Below, in pieces: positions 11,077 to 22,417 of a stretch of DNA of 64,000 nt. Made by a program: the position numbers and the translations under genes. Location: positions 1,178,001-1,242,000 of the forward strand of contig NW_026991398.1 in assembly GCF_036370855.1 (NCBI RefSeq), written 5' to 3'. The notes beneath the pieces are model-generated. The model saw only the letters and a list, made by a program, of their open reading frames with translations, ran no database searches and had not been told where the DNA came from. Position 1 is the stretch's first letter, and every line of letters starts with the position of its first letter. The stretch is from Dromaius novaehollandiae. Its lineage: Eukaryota > Chordata > Aves > Casuariiformes > Dromaiidae.

Positions 11077-14042
11077 GCCCTCCAGACTCCAAGCCTTCAC
11101 AAACAGATAGCAGTGACCTCTCTTTCTTCCTCACTGAAACATATGCGGCCAAACTTGTAGCTACATTTTAGTCCCTATTTGCCCACCAGCAAGCTTCCCT
11201 CAAGATTTTCACATCTTGTTGCCTATAGTAGCGCAGTCTTTTTTGCACGTCAGAGATCTTCCCCTCATTCACTTGCTGTCATGCCAGCAATTGCTTTTTT
11301 CCCCTTGGGCAACCTGCTGTCTACTCTATGATACACAGCTTATGGAGGAGGGCCTACATCACTTGGATTTTCAGCAGTGTTTAACAAAATGGAGAAAGTA
11401 GCCTTTGCAACTCTCAAATCCCAATGCTTAGGGAAGGCTTCTTGGTTTCATGGGTGAAAAGTTTAAGAAGTCTATGAAGCGTACTCAGGCTGGGGATTTC
11501 TATGCCTATGACACCCTGGGTGATTAGTGTTAAGTCCTTATTTATTCATTTAGTTATTTCTTCAGAAGCAGACTAACAACAAAGGGGCCATCACAGCCTT
11601 TGGCGTTATCTGCTAGGGAGGTTTAGCCCTGAAACTTTGTGTTCATAAACAGCCACAGAAAGTCCATGAGACTCATAACCCTTTTTAATTCCCATTCTCA
11701 CTGAGGTTTCCTTTCTACTCCTTCTTCATCCCACACTACTTCCAGTGCTAACTCCAGGAAAGAAATGTGATTTCGGACATTTATTCCAGTTTCCTGTATC
11801 CGTTACATACCATAGAAAATAAAGCCCTTCCCTGTTTCTGGGAGTTTGACCACAGGCATGAAATGCTGATGCTGGCTGACATTCAAGATCTTTTCATGAC
11901 ACAGACTGCATTCCCAGCTTTTACATTTGAGATGCTTTTCCATGTAGATTGTGCACCTCTCTCACAAAATCATAGACAAACCATTTAAAGACTAATAGCC
12001 ATGGCCTTGTGCTGGCCCAGACCTACATATAAGCTTGCAGTTAGGACACCTTGTTCTTGTGCCTATGCTATCTGCACAGTTTTGCAGCAGGCAGAAATGG
12101 CAATAATGTAGCTATGGAGATGTTTGTGCAATGTCTGACAGTGCTCCAAAGAATTTCTCCACCCAAATACCTTCCTGCCATTCTTAATACAAGAGTAATA
12201 TCCATTGTGTAAAAGGAGAAAACAGGTCTTGAGATATTTGCAATAGGTATTTAGTTTAAAAATCCCCCAGTTTTTTTTTTTTTACCCATAGATATGATGA
12301 AGATGGGTATAGCAATGTGCAGCAGATCCTCAGACAATGAAGTTTTGCTCACCACGACTGTCCTGCTCATAGACCGCCAGCAAAACAGTGATCATTGCCC
12401 CTGCTATTTAGATTGACTAAGTAGTGCTACTTTCCTTAGATAGTTTTAAATGGAGGGTAGTTCATATGGCACTGCCCGTCCAAACCCAGCCACTTTTACA
12501 ATAAAGGCTGGCAGATGATAAGTCTGACCAACAACAACAACAAAAAAAAATCTCCCTTTGACTCTAGGGGATCACTGACCCAAACACTTATAAAATCTCT
12601 GTGTTCGTATTGCTTAAATTAATAGTGGGGAAATAGAAAGATGTGTGCCAAAGCTGGTCCTTCATGCTGCAACCCCAAAGCCTAAGCCTATAGTCGTCTC
12701 TGTCCCCTTTGGGGATCACAAAGTAATGGAGAAGAGGGACCTTGACATCAAGGTCAAGTAGCTGCAGCACCTCCAAGACCTGCACTGTTAAAGGATGTTG
12801 AACCTGGTGGACTTTTGGATCCAGGGGATTCCTCCTCCCTGGTCCACTGGATGGGAGACTGCTGCGGTTCTCTGCTCCCTGGTCCTGCCAGCAGTGAGGC
12901 TGCACATGTGCTTCCAACAGGCACACACACACTCTGTACGGACATGGTGGGCCACCAAAAAATCAATTCAGCCAGGGCACAGTACCTTTACAGGCACCAC
13001 AGAGACACGAGCAGCACTCATAAACATGAACCATGCAAATGGCCTGGTCTTGTTTTTGCTCACTGGCTAATGAGACTCAAAGCTTGCAGGAGACCTCACA
13101 CGCACCCTTGCACGGGTGTCTCTGGCAGCTGGCTGCCTTGAGGGCTGCAAGCCTTCCACACATGTACTCACACAGAATAGAGAATGCTCACCCAGAAAGT
13201 AGCTAGGAATAGGATTTAATACGACGCTAAGGCAGACCGCAGTGACCAGGCACACAGCTTGGCCAGGCAAGTGTACTTGCCAGCAGCTTGCTTACACAAA
13301 ACTGGGCCCTTTTATTCCCTCTCCCTCCATTTTCCCGTGCTTTTTATTCCATGATCCAACTGACCCCTCCCTTTCGCCAGCTTTATCCCCTTTGCAATAA
13401 ACAGTCCATCTCTAAGTAGTTTTTTCCTCATTGGTCCCAGTTTTACTATGTATGTACTCAAGCACATATGTAGTAGACAATTTAGTCAGTTATCTCAACC
13501 TCAAGCCACAGCCTAGTTGTCTGCCTGCATACCCTAACTGCACATTGCCGGTGGAGCTGTGGGCCTGGGTGGGTAGACCAGGGCCACCACATCCTTCACT
13601 GCAGTGCAGAAGGACCCAGCCTGGAGCTTAATTTTTGTGCTTAGCATCTTCTGTTATTCAGGGAGAGAAGGTGTTTTGAGCTTTTCTCAACAGTCCTGGG
13701 ACATTGTCCCCAGAGTTTTCAGCTAAATTTCCTGAGATAACTTATGAAAGCCTCCTTGTGTCAGCACCCACTGGCAGTCTATGCCCCAGTCCTAAGAAGT
13801 GTGTTTCCAACATTTTATTAATATGTTTAAGATTTTGTTTATAATAACCCCCTCTAACCAAGACACACAATTCACATTTCTTCCTTTCACTACTACAATC
13901 CAATGTGAAAATAAATCTCCTGAGGCACCTGTATTTAGTCTGAGGCACCTGTATTTAGTAGCTACATACATATGTGTGAGATATTTTATATGATACACAA
14001 TTAAAATTGCTATCTCGAGAAACATCATGACTGGGGGAAAAG
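11077..14042. other. Intergenic, no recognisable gene
   Basis: AT-richer than the preceding region. Only short overlapping frames without domains. A 20-bp unit beginning tgaggcacctgtatttagt is tandemly duplicated at 13921-13960. 13170-13430 could include decayed LTR-like sequence, but no TG/CA ends or target duplication could be placed. Further decayed parts of the pol relic upstream may extend into this stretch but were not recognised. Confidence 0.45.
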
Positions 14043-14978
14043 TCAAACCTTTGCACAGCCAATGGCTTTCTTCAGGGCCAGTTTCACAGTCTTGTTTCTG
14101 AGACTGTAGATGAAGGGGTTTAAGAATGGGTACAGGACAGTGTTCAGCAAAGCTACAGTTCCATTGGTCTCCAAGGAAACATCTTCTGAGGGTCGTGCAT
14201 AGAGAAAAATGCAGCTTCCATATACGATGGCTAAAGTGATGAGATGGGAAGAGCATGTAGCAAAAGCTTTCTTCCTCCCAGATGCTGATGGCATGTGCAG
14301 AATACAATGGAAGATGCACATGTAGGACACCAGGATTAAACATAAGGAACCCAGCACTACAAATGATATGAAAAGAGAGTCTACTTTCCAAAGCAGGCTG
14401 GTGTCAGAGCAGGACAGTTTGAACAAGGGAGAGTTGTCACAAAAAAAATGGTGGATCTTGTCTGGGCCACAGAATGTCAGCTTTGAGAGCAGGACCAGGC
14501 GGTAACTCGAGAGTGTGAAGCCTATGACCCAAGCAGCAACAACAAGGTGGGTGCAGAGCTGCCACTTCACGACAGCAGCATAATGCAAAGGTTGGCAGAT
14601 GGCAACGTAGCGGTCAAAGGACATGACAACAAGGAGAGTGAACTCTGTACCACCCAGGGAAAAATAGAAATAGGATTGGGCAAAGCAGCTGCTTAATGAG
14701 ATTGTCCTCCTGCCAGAGCTCAGAATCACCAACAGTTTGATAGTTGTGGAGGATGTAAACCAGATTTCCAGGAATGCCAGATTGCTGATGAAAAAGTACA
14801 TGGGGGTTTGCAGGCGGTGATCCACACACACGAGGAAAATGATCGTTGTGTTCCCTATCACCGTTGTCAGGTATATGAGTAGAAGGAGCAGGGAGAGGAA
14901 CAGCTGTAGTCTTTGATCAAGCCCTGAGAAACCCTCTAGGATGAACTCAGCAACTACAGTTTCATTTCCTGGTCCCAT
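14043..14978 (-). CDS. Olfactory receptor, class II, OR6-like; intact
   Basis: 311-residue seven-transmembrane odorant receptor, a normal OR length, expected in olfactory cilia coupling to Golf. I chose the ATG at 14978, which starts MGPGNETVVAEF with an N-glycosylation site at N5. The frame is open a further 12 codons upstream, but a splice acceptor lies inside that extension. Landmarks: GN at 42-43 in TM1, LQTPMYFF at 57-63, conserved TM3 Cys98, MSFDRYVAIC at 119-128 with an intact DRY motif, HFFCDNSPLFKLSCSD in the second extracellular loop, RKKAFATCSSHL at TM6 and NPFIYSLRNK at the end of TM7. No lesion is seen. It is unlike the OR14-type genes in this window, and also distinct from the pseudogene at 17.4 kb. 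The family-6-like assignment is by general resemblance only. Confidence 0.9.
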   Translation of the reverse strand: MGPGNETVVAEFILEGFSGLDQRLQLFLSLLLLLIYLTTVIGNTTIIFLVCVDHRLQTPMYFFISNLAFLEIWFTSSTTIKLLVILSSGRRTISLSSCFAQSYFYFSLGGTEFTLLVVMSFDRYVAICQPLHYAAVVKWQLCTHLVVAAWVIGFTLSSYRLVLLSKLTFCGPDKIHHFFCDNSPLFKLSCSDTSLLWKVDSLFISFVVLGSLCLILVSYMCIFHCILHMPSASGRKKAFATCSSHLITLAIVYGSCIFLYARPSEDVSLETNGTVALLNTVLYPFLNPFIYSLRNKTVKLALKKAIGCAKV

Positions 14979-14994
14979 GCCCAATTTCAGTACA

Positions 14995-15018
14995 TCCTGC
15001 TGAGAGGGGAGCATGAAG
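14995..15018 (-). promoter_or_regulatory. Probable splice acceptor upstream of the OR start
   Basis: On the minus strand a pyrimidine-rich tract (TTTCTTCATGCTCCCCTCTC) is followed by AG at 15001-15000, about 21 nt before the chosen ATG. OR genes normally have a non-coding upstream exon spliced close to the start. This also argues against the in-frame ATG at 15014, which lies inside the tract. Confidence 0.5.
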
Positions 15019-15029
15019 AAACAAGTGTG

Positions 15030-17370
15030 AGAATTTCACAGTCTGCACAGGAGGCTGTATCCTTCCTTCTTTGCTCCCTTGCTTGCTTCCTATGTAACAC
15101 AGACAGAATATTCCTCTCAACCATTCATCACACCCTGATTTCTCCGTTTCACATTTACAGTCCTCAGAGATTTTATTGTCTTCTTTGTACCTTTTCCAAA
15201 CTCTCACAAAGGATTCTTTCCCAAGAGCACACTATTTTAAAGAGATTGTGAACTATTTCATGCCATGCCTTGGAAATTCCCAGTTCACTTCGACTTATTG
15301 CAAACATCCATCACATCTGTCTTTCAAAAGCCAAACTAATGTCCCAGCAAAAATGCTTACTGTTGTCTGCAGATGCCAGACCATCCCTTTATATGTGCAT
15401 TTTGAAAGTTATCCCTTCTACTTTTCAGTACTTGCCTTTTTTGATTCAGAACATCTGGGCGACTGTTGATTTCAAAACAAGTCAATATCAAGTATCTCTT
15501 TTGTAATCCCCTGCTTTCTTCCACATCTTCTTCCTCTCTGTTTCTCTGGAAAAGGGGAGGAAATAGGGAACAAGTATAGCTTGCCTTCTTTAATACTCTA
15601 AATAGTGAAATTCATGACAGTTCCCTTCAGTCACTGGAAGTGGCTTTCCCTTTAGGGAAGGGGGGAATCATCTCATACGAAAAACCTAAAGGCTGTCCTT
15701 CTGGTTATTTGAAACAGGAAGCATCTGGAACAAAGAAAACATGAAGCAGGGTTATATTTTAGGTGTCTAAAAGTTGGACGCTTCAGTTTGAGCAAGTTAG
15801 CAGACTCCCATATTGCCAGGGCAGAGAGAGAAGAGTGTCTGGAAGAGACTGGTAACACTTCTTTCACATGCTGGTTATAGTCTGGGAGGACCCAACCTCT
15901 AGAGCTCTCTCTTCATCTCCATTGACTATATAGGGAGCCAAGGGAAAATGAGTACGGACTCCAGCTGCTCACACACACCTCCAGTGAAGTAAATGAAACT
16001 CCCTATTTCAATCTCAAATCTCCTAATTTATTTAGTAGCTAATTTCTTTTTCAAACCAAAGAACACGTCTAACAGAAGGAAGCCCAGGGAAAACACAGGC
16101 AATAAATACTGACATTTTCCCTTCCACCTTTGCATTTGGTTTTAGACATATAAAGGAAAGGAGCAGATGCCTCCATAAATAGGATGCCTCAAAAATGCAA
16201 GGGGGGAGGATGATGGGTTTTAAGCAGTGAAACAGACGTTCTCCTCAAACTGTGTTGTCCCCCCAGGCCCCATCTCAGAGCATAGCACATGGCTCTTATA
16301 CAGGGAGCAAAATGGGAAGCCCAGTAGTGGGCAATACTCCGTGATTGCATTGGCATTTTAACTTGGGGCTCAGGTTAGTCCTAGATCCCAAATACTCTGT
16401 CTTGCTCTCTGCCTCTAGTCTGGCATAGGGGGATCTCTGCGCTGGGTCCATCTGGAATATTTGCTGAAATTTAGCCGCTGGCTGTAGTTGTTTGAGCAAA
16501 AGCTCAAGCCCAGTCGCCTACAGCAATATCACTGTAGTCTCTCTTGTGTTATGATTTGATGGTAATTTTGAATGATGGTTACAGAGAAATTGAGGCAGCT
16601 TTGCAATAAAGACCTACCTATGTCACCTCTGTTTATTAAGGAAAGAGCAATGGCAAAGATCGGTGGCACCAAACTGTGACAGCTGTTTCACAAAGGTTGT
16701 CATCTTCCATTCCTCAGCTGTCAATGGAGAGAGGCAGACTGCAATGGTCTGAATCACCTTTTAGGAATGGCTTCCTCTCCTGTTTGATTAGACAGGGAGC
16801 TGGAATGGGATATATTCCATCTCTAGAAAGGTTATTGCCAAAACAGACCAAAGTAGGCCTGTGTTTTTTGGACAAGATGTATTTTTGGACAAGAATAGAT
16901 GAATGGCCCTTTAGGCACTACTGATTGTACCCTGTAGGTGGGCACCTGCAGGCTCCATTCAGCTGCTGGCACATTGGGACCTCCAGTTATCTAAGACTTA
17001 GGCTTTGTGGGGATGTCTGAGACCTCTCAAATGGTACTGGATGCCTAATTATGAGCAACTAAATTAAGCACCTTAAGTCAGGCATGATGAATCTCAGTTG
17101 AAAAGACAGATGTCTTAGGCTGAACTGGTCACTCCAGGACCCTTCTATAGTTGTGGAGGGCTAGGCAGCCTCAAAAATGGTACTAGATGACTAACTCAGA
17201 AGATGAAGATGTCCAAGTTAGGTGTGATGAACTTCACCCTGAATACCTATGTGTAGGGACTTAACTTCTCTTTAAAAATCAGGATGTCCAAAACTTACTA
17301 GATGTCACCTGAGAAAATATTCAACACTCTACATTACTCTGTTGTTCTTTCCCATGACAGAGAATGCACA
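15030..17370. other. Intergenic, no recognisable gene
   Basis: AT-rich; only short frames without domains. I see no repeat family or relic I can name. Confidence 0.45.
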
Positions 17371-17373
17371 GAG

Positions 17374-18313
17374 ATGGAGAATGTGACATCTGTGACAGAG
17401 TTCATCCTAGTGGGATTTCCTAACATCCATGAGGTGGAGATCCTCTTCTTCATTGTGTTCCTGCTTATTTATTTAGTGACTGTCTTGGAAAACGCTCTTA
17501 TCATTGTCCTGCTATACACTGATTGCCACTGTATTACTTCCTCAGTAACCTGTCTTTCACTGAGATCTCCATGACTTCCTCTGTGGTTCCTAAAATGCTG
17601 GCAAACTTCCTGTCAGAGAAGAAGGTCACTTCCTTTGCTGGCTGCTTTAGCCAGCTCTACTTCTATTTCCTCCTGGGCACAACTGGCTTCATCGTCTTTG
17701 CTGTTATGTCCTATGACCAGTATGTGGCAATATGTAACCCACTGAGGTATCCCAGCATCATGACAAGCAAGGTATGCAGTCAACTTGTTTGGGGCTCCTG
17801 GGTGGGTGGCTTTGTCATAATTCTGTCATCTCTGGTTCTGAAAGCCCCGTTGCCGTACTGTGGTCCCAATGTAATCGATTACTACTTCTGTGACAGTGCG
17901 CCTTTATTACACCTTGCTTGTGCTGACATCCAGCTTATTGAGTTGATTGATTCTGTGGTGTCCTGGTCTTGCTCCTTGGCTTTTTGGCATCGACTGTGGT
18001 CTCCTATGCCTACATTATTTCTACCATATTCTGGATCCCATCAACTCAGGACAGGCAGGAGGCATTTGTGACTTGTGCTTCTCATTCCACTGTTGTTTCC
18101 TTAGGTTTTGGCATCTTTGTCTATGCCAGGCCTTCCCAGGTGACCTCTCTGCATGTCAACAAAATACTCTCTGTGTTCTCCAGTATTGTGACACCTCTTT
18201 TAAACCCATTCATATTCAGCCTAAGGAATGAACAAATGAAAGAGGCCTTGAGAAATGCTTTGCACAAGGGCCTGGTGATGTCTAAGGCGGCAGGAAACCC
18301 ACGAGCTTCATGA
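17374..18313 (+). pseudogene. Olfactory receptor, class II, twice frameshifted
   Basis: Start ATG 17374 gives MENVTSVTEFILVGFPNI, a typical OR N-terminus. Visible: TM1 up to LLYTD, then LYYFLSNLSFTEI, MSYDQYVAICNPL (Q in place of the DRY Arg), CGPNVIDYYFCDSAPLLHL in the second loop, EAFVTCASHS at TM6 and NPFIFSLRNEQ at TM7; stop at 18311-18313. Two lesions break it. Near 17523 about 13 bp covering the residues between YTDC and PLYYF are missing. Near 17960, in the run gtcctggtcttgctcc, the frame changes again within TM5. Between lesions the sequence is well preserved, so loss of function looks recent. It is closer to the family 6/10/11-type ORs than to OR14. Confidence 0.85.
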
Positions 18314-19576
18314 TGACTGTTACTCAGTCAATCCTTGAAAAATGTGAGCAGGATCTTTGCGTTCATATGGATAAACTAGCCAGATTAGATTAGACTCCTT
18401 GGATGAGATTCAGTGGTGCATGGAATATGCTTCAGGTAAGCAGCCAGGTGGTATCTACATGAGGATGACGGGAATCCTTCTCTCAACTCCATTGTCTGTA
18501 TTGATAAGGGACTAATTTCCACTCACAGTCACATGGGGGCTAGTGCCATTTGAGATGCCACAGCATATCCTAGTTGACCTCCACCTGCCTTTCTGGAAAG
18601 CAACAAGTCTCTCAAAGTCCCTTGTCACAACTGCACAGATGTCTTGGGCTCCTTAGGGCATCTCAAAAAGCAGAAGACACCTGCATGTGGACAACTGAAT
18701 CCCATTCTCTAAAGAACTGTGGTGTTCAGGATTCGTCTCACCTAGCTTTAGCCACTGCAAAGGATGTGTCTGTATTTGAGATTACCACGAGCTACTGCTA
18801 GAGTGAGTGGAAAGAAAGATATTTCCACACAGTCATTCAGCACAACTCGGGATAGGTGCACTGACCTGGCCTCTGGAAGTGGTGAATTCTGTCTGTTAAT
18901 TGTAGACTCCGCCTGGCTGAGTCTCTTGCACACAGCAGGTGTGCCTCAGGCTACACTTCTGTTCTTGTGGTGTCTTCCAGGGGCTGAGTCAGAGTACCTG
19001 AGCAAGTGATGCTGACTGGTTTGCATCCATTCTGTCTGCAGAGTGTAAATTCTGGCATCTTCTTTTCTGCACCCTGATTTTTCCATTAACGGAACTAATT
19101 GGCTCACTCCAGATAAGGTGCAAACTAAGAGCTTAAAGGTACGGAAGATCAGAATTACTGGGGACTCTGGAGAGAAATATGAACCTCTAAACACCTCTAA
19201 ATCAATTAGATTTGACCCCTCCTGAAGTTTCTTCCCCCCCCCGCCCTTTTTTCACATCAGTTAAATGTTATGGTTTGGTTTATATTGTAAGCTATATGAA
19301 TTGTCTCTGTAGCTGTGGACTGATTGGTGCATTAAAAAAAAAAAAGTAGAATAATCTGCCTTCATAGTACCCTGCAGCACTGGAAAAGACAGATTGATTG
19401 GGCTTTATATATTACCGTATTTTTGCAGTTTTTAAAATCTGAATACATAAGGTAATTAGGAACCCTCTTTCCCTTTTCCTCTCTCTCACGCCTTTTCTTT
19501 TTTTAAAAAAAAACTTTCTGGGAAAGCTTTAACTGAAAGAGGAATGCATGATTTCAAAGAGATGATTCATTATTAT
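18314..19576. other. Intergenic, no recognisable gene
   Basis: No coding or repeat family recognised. Short A and T runs occur near 19335 and 19500. The unit shared with 54914 onward begins at 19577, so this stretch is outside the duplicated part visible here. Confidence 0.5.
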
Positions 19577-19835
19577 ATTTCTCCAAATGTGTGTTCTCAT
19601 TGAAATAAAAGCTATGGTTTCCTCAGAATGCTGCATCATTCCTTATTAAGTGCTCATATTGTATCTTTAGTGTCATAACTGTATCATTACTTGGGAGATT
19701 CCAATGTTTAAACATGGTATGTTTGAAATGAGGTGTCTCACATGAAACACACAGTTACTGAGGACAAAAAGTCTCTTGAAACAAAACCAGAATCAATTAC
19801 CTAATTGGTTTTTCTTTGTTTTTATCTGTGCTGTC
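19577..19835 (+). repeat. Segmental duplication copy 1, left part
   Basis: Near-identical to 54914-55171, for example atttctccaaatg followed by aataaaagctatggtttcc. In copy 1 the similarity stops at 19835, where ERV-A begins. In copy 2 it stops leftward exactly at the outer edge of the ERV-B right LTR. This is the left edge of the duplicated unit as visible here. Confidence 0.9.
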
Positions 19836-19836
19836 C

Positions 19837-22070
19837 AAGGTTGTACGCGTGGGTGCCCGGGAATGGGGGCTCTCTATGAGAGCGGATGCAGTTGCGAACT
19901 GCATCGGGCGGCTCCTGAAAGATGGAGCGATAGTTAGACCAGGGGACATTTTTTCCCCTTCTAACTGGGAGAAGTGCACTCGAGCACTTGCTCAGAGAGC
20001 TATGGCCACTAAGAAGGCCGCAGAGCTTAAGACGTGGGGAGATATAATGATCATTTTAGAAAGGACTAGGGAGGAGCTTGAGACCTGGCAGGCTGCCCGC
20101 GCGGCACTGCACATGTCCGCGGAAATGGCGACACAGACAGCAGCAAACGCAGAGGAGCGAACGGAGGTGATAGAGGAAGAGGCGATAGTAGGGGATGAAG
20201 TGAAAACGGAGAGTGTGGAAACAGACATAAAGGAGGAGGCGGTTAATCAAGAACCAGAGCGGGGAGAGGGGGAGGCAAAAACTCCAGAGGCTTACCCAAT
20301 AACGCCCTCTTCTCCGCCACCGCCGCGGTATCCGTGGAAAGAGATGAGGGCGATGGAAGGGGGAGAACTAGGAGAACCAGGAGACCTGTGTGGAGACCGA
20401 GATATGAAAAAGCCAGTGGCGGGTAGAGGAAAAGAAAGCAAGGTGAAAGTGGAGGAGGCAGAAGAAAAGGAAAGACCGCTTATAGTGGATGATCCCCGAG
20501 ACTGGCTACCGGGGGCCATGATTCGGGTGCAGTGGGAGGACGAAAGACAAGAAGAAGCAGGGGAAAGACCAGAAGCAGGGGAAAGATCGAGGGTGCCGCA
20601 CCCGGGAAAAGATGGCGCTGGCCGAGAGAGGAGTGGGCGTCGACCAGCATTGCGGGAGGAGGAGACTGAAGACTCAGGCACAGACTCTGACTCCTTAGAA
20701 GGAATAACAACGAAGATGCAGCAACTAGGGCGGAGTTCCCCGCCGCAGTCAGAGGCGGGAGGAAAAAAGGGGAGGAAAGTCACAAGAGATATAGAGCAGA
20801 TGTTTATGCTGCTTACAGCTCTGGAAGAAGAAATAGCTAAACAAAGAGGGCTATTAGAGGCAACAACTAAACAAAGAGGGCTATCAGAGGCAGCAACTAA
20901 ACAAAGAGGGCTATCAGAGACAGCAGGTTCCACCCAAGCGGGAGGGGGAAAAGAAATTCCCCTAACAGACTGGAAACTGATAGCGACGGAATGTGCCCTG
21001 AGTGGCCTCAAGTTTCGTGCGCCAATAGGGGCCTTCCCAGTACGAGTTGCCCCGGGGGGGGCGCAGTGGAATGGATGCCCCTCGACCCAAAGACGGTACA
21101 ACAGCTATTGAAAGCAGTGCAAGAACAGGGCCTGCGACACCCGGTGACACAGACATTGCTGGACGCGGCACACGCGGGAGGCCTAATACCGTGGGATTGT
21201 CGCGCCCTCGCGCGACTGGTTTTATCGCCCACGATGGTCCTTATGTGGAAAGAAGCGTGGACCTCGCGCCTGCAGCAGGCGTTGATGGCCGCGCAGGCAG
21301 ACCCGCAGAACCCACTGGGCCAATCCACCCTAACGCGGTTAAGAGGAAATGATGCGGCCATGGCTACACCCCAGCAGCAGGCAGCGGGCCTGAGACCTCG
21401 GGAGATACTGGTGGCAACAGAAGCATCTCGAAAGGCCTTTGATGATTTTGGGCCACTGGTGCAGCAGGCAGACCCATGGACGACTGTGAAGCAGAGAGTG
21501 GGAGAGCCGTTTGACAAGTTTTGTGACAGGCTACAGGCAGCAGTAGAACTTGCATCTTTACCAGACGCTGCAAAAGGAGCGGTGATGTTGGAATGTATCA
21601 AACAACAGGGCAACGAGTTGACAAAAGAAATCCTAAGAACAGCGCCTAAGGGAGCAAGTCTAGGGCAGACGATCAAGTACGTATTAGAACACCGGGACAA
21701 GACCACAGCCCTACAGATTGCTGCAGCAGTTATGGCAATGCCGGAGGTTAGAGCTAGAGGAGGTCCAAAAGGAGGCCCATGCTTTGGCTGCGGGCGAATG
21801 GGCCATTTGAGAGCACAGTGCACGAATAAGGGAAGTTACGCGCGCCCAACAAGGGGTATGGGGAGCCTTACATGCTGGACCTGTGGAAAACCAGGACACA
21901 GAGCACGAGATTGTCGGCGGTCGGGAAACGAGAAGCGGGGAGGGCAACTAGGGGGCCACCCCTCCCCGGTGAGCCGGCCTCAAGTAGCCCCCGTCAACAA
22001 CAACACACCGCTGATGGACAGCTCCAGCGACCAAACTCCGAAGGGAAACCCCGCGTGGCCCTGGTCTTAG
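19837..22070 (+). pseudogene. ERV-A gag, start missing and frameshifted
   Basis: Matrix-like N-terminus (SPSNWEKCTRALAQRA context), an acidic Glu/Pro-rich middle, a 10-residue KQRGL repeat (three copies, ~20835-20924), a capsid-like region and two CCHC zinc knuckles (CFGCGRMGHLRAQC and CWTCGKPGHRARDC, 21781-21915). The true ATG is absent: the first five codons of ERV-B gag are missing and host DNA runs straight in. A one-base net loss in the G run at 21054-21061 (8 G here, 11 in ERV-B with differing neighbours) shifts the frame between the N-terminal half and the capsid/nucleocapsid half. Stop at 22068-22070. Not able to give a full Gag. Confidence 0.88.
22043..22049 (+). promoter_or_regulatory. 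Gag-pro -1 frameshift heptamer GGGAAAC
   Basis: GGGAAAC lies in the gag frame as G-GGA-AAC, seven codons before the gag stop, and a -1 slip enters the protease frame. The form X XXY YYZ is canonical. This heptamer is known from gag-pro junctions of betaretroviruses such as the Mason-Pfizer type. The same heptamer is present in ERV-B (52374-52380). Confidence 0.8.
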
Positions 22071-22417
22071 GGTGTGAGAAGAGACCCCGAGTGAAAGCGC
22101 ATCTGATAGGCCCACCAGGGGCGGGTCCTCCTAGCATCCCCTTAATAATGATGCTAGATACGGGGGCAGATGTTACATGTGTGCCCTCGTGGTTGTGGCC
22201 ATCGAGTTGGCCAGCAAAAGTGGCAAGCTCGTTAGATGGAGTGGGAGGCAGGGCGGAGGCTATGATTTCTGAAACCGATATCACAATTGTATTGGAGGAC
22301 CCGGATAGGCCTGCTCAGATCATCTGTGTGCGGCCGTACATAACTGCCATAGGGGAACCATTGTTAGGGCGAGATGCCTTATTGCAAAGCAGCTTTCACC
22401 TGACAAATTTAGGGTAA
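22043..22417 (+). CDS. ERV-A protease (pro), transframe reading
   Basis: Read by -1 frameshift from gag at 22043-22049, ending at the stop 22415-22417. Contains the retroviral aspartic protease signature MMLDTGADVTC (~22150-22180) and a GEPLLGRDAL motif near the C-terminus that fits the second protease signature (G-R-D/N). The frame is open throughout. It would act as a homodimer cutting Gag and Pol polyproteins. Because gag upstream is broken, production from this copy is unlikely. Confidence 0.82.
   Translation, partial: GKPRVALVLGCEKRPRVKAHLIGPPGAGPPSIPLIMMLDTGADVTCVPSWLWPSSWPAKVASSLDGVGGRAEAMISETDITIVLEDPDRPAQIICVRPYITAIGEPLLGRDALLQSSFHLTNLG
22405..22411 (+). promoter_or_regulatory. Pro-pol -1 frameshift heptamer AAATTTA
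   Basis: AAATTTA in the protease frame as A-AAT-TTA, six bases before the TAA at 22415. A -1 slip enters the open pol frame. The same heptamer is used at the Rous sarcoma virus gag-pol junction. In ERV-B the first base is changed, giving GAATTTA. Confidence 0.82.

Noticed and set aside
12588-12966. Minus-strand frames suggestive of a decayed pol fragment
   Set aside because: No catalytic or zinc motif could be found; similarity to RT was only impressionistic.
13170-13430. Possible decayed LTR
   Set aside because: No TG/CA ends, TATA plus polyadenylation pair or target duplication could be placed.
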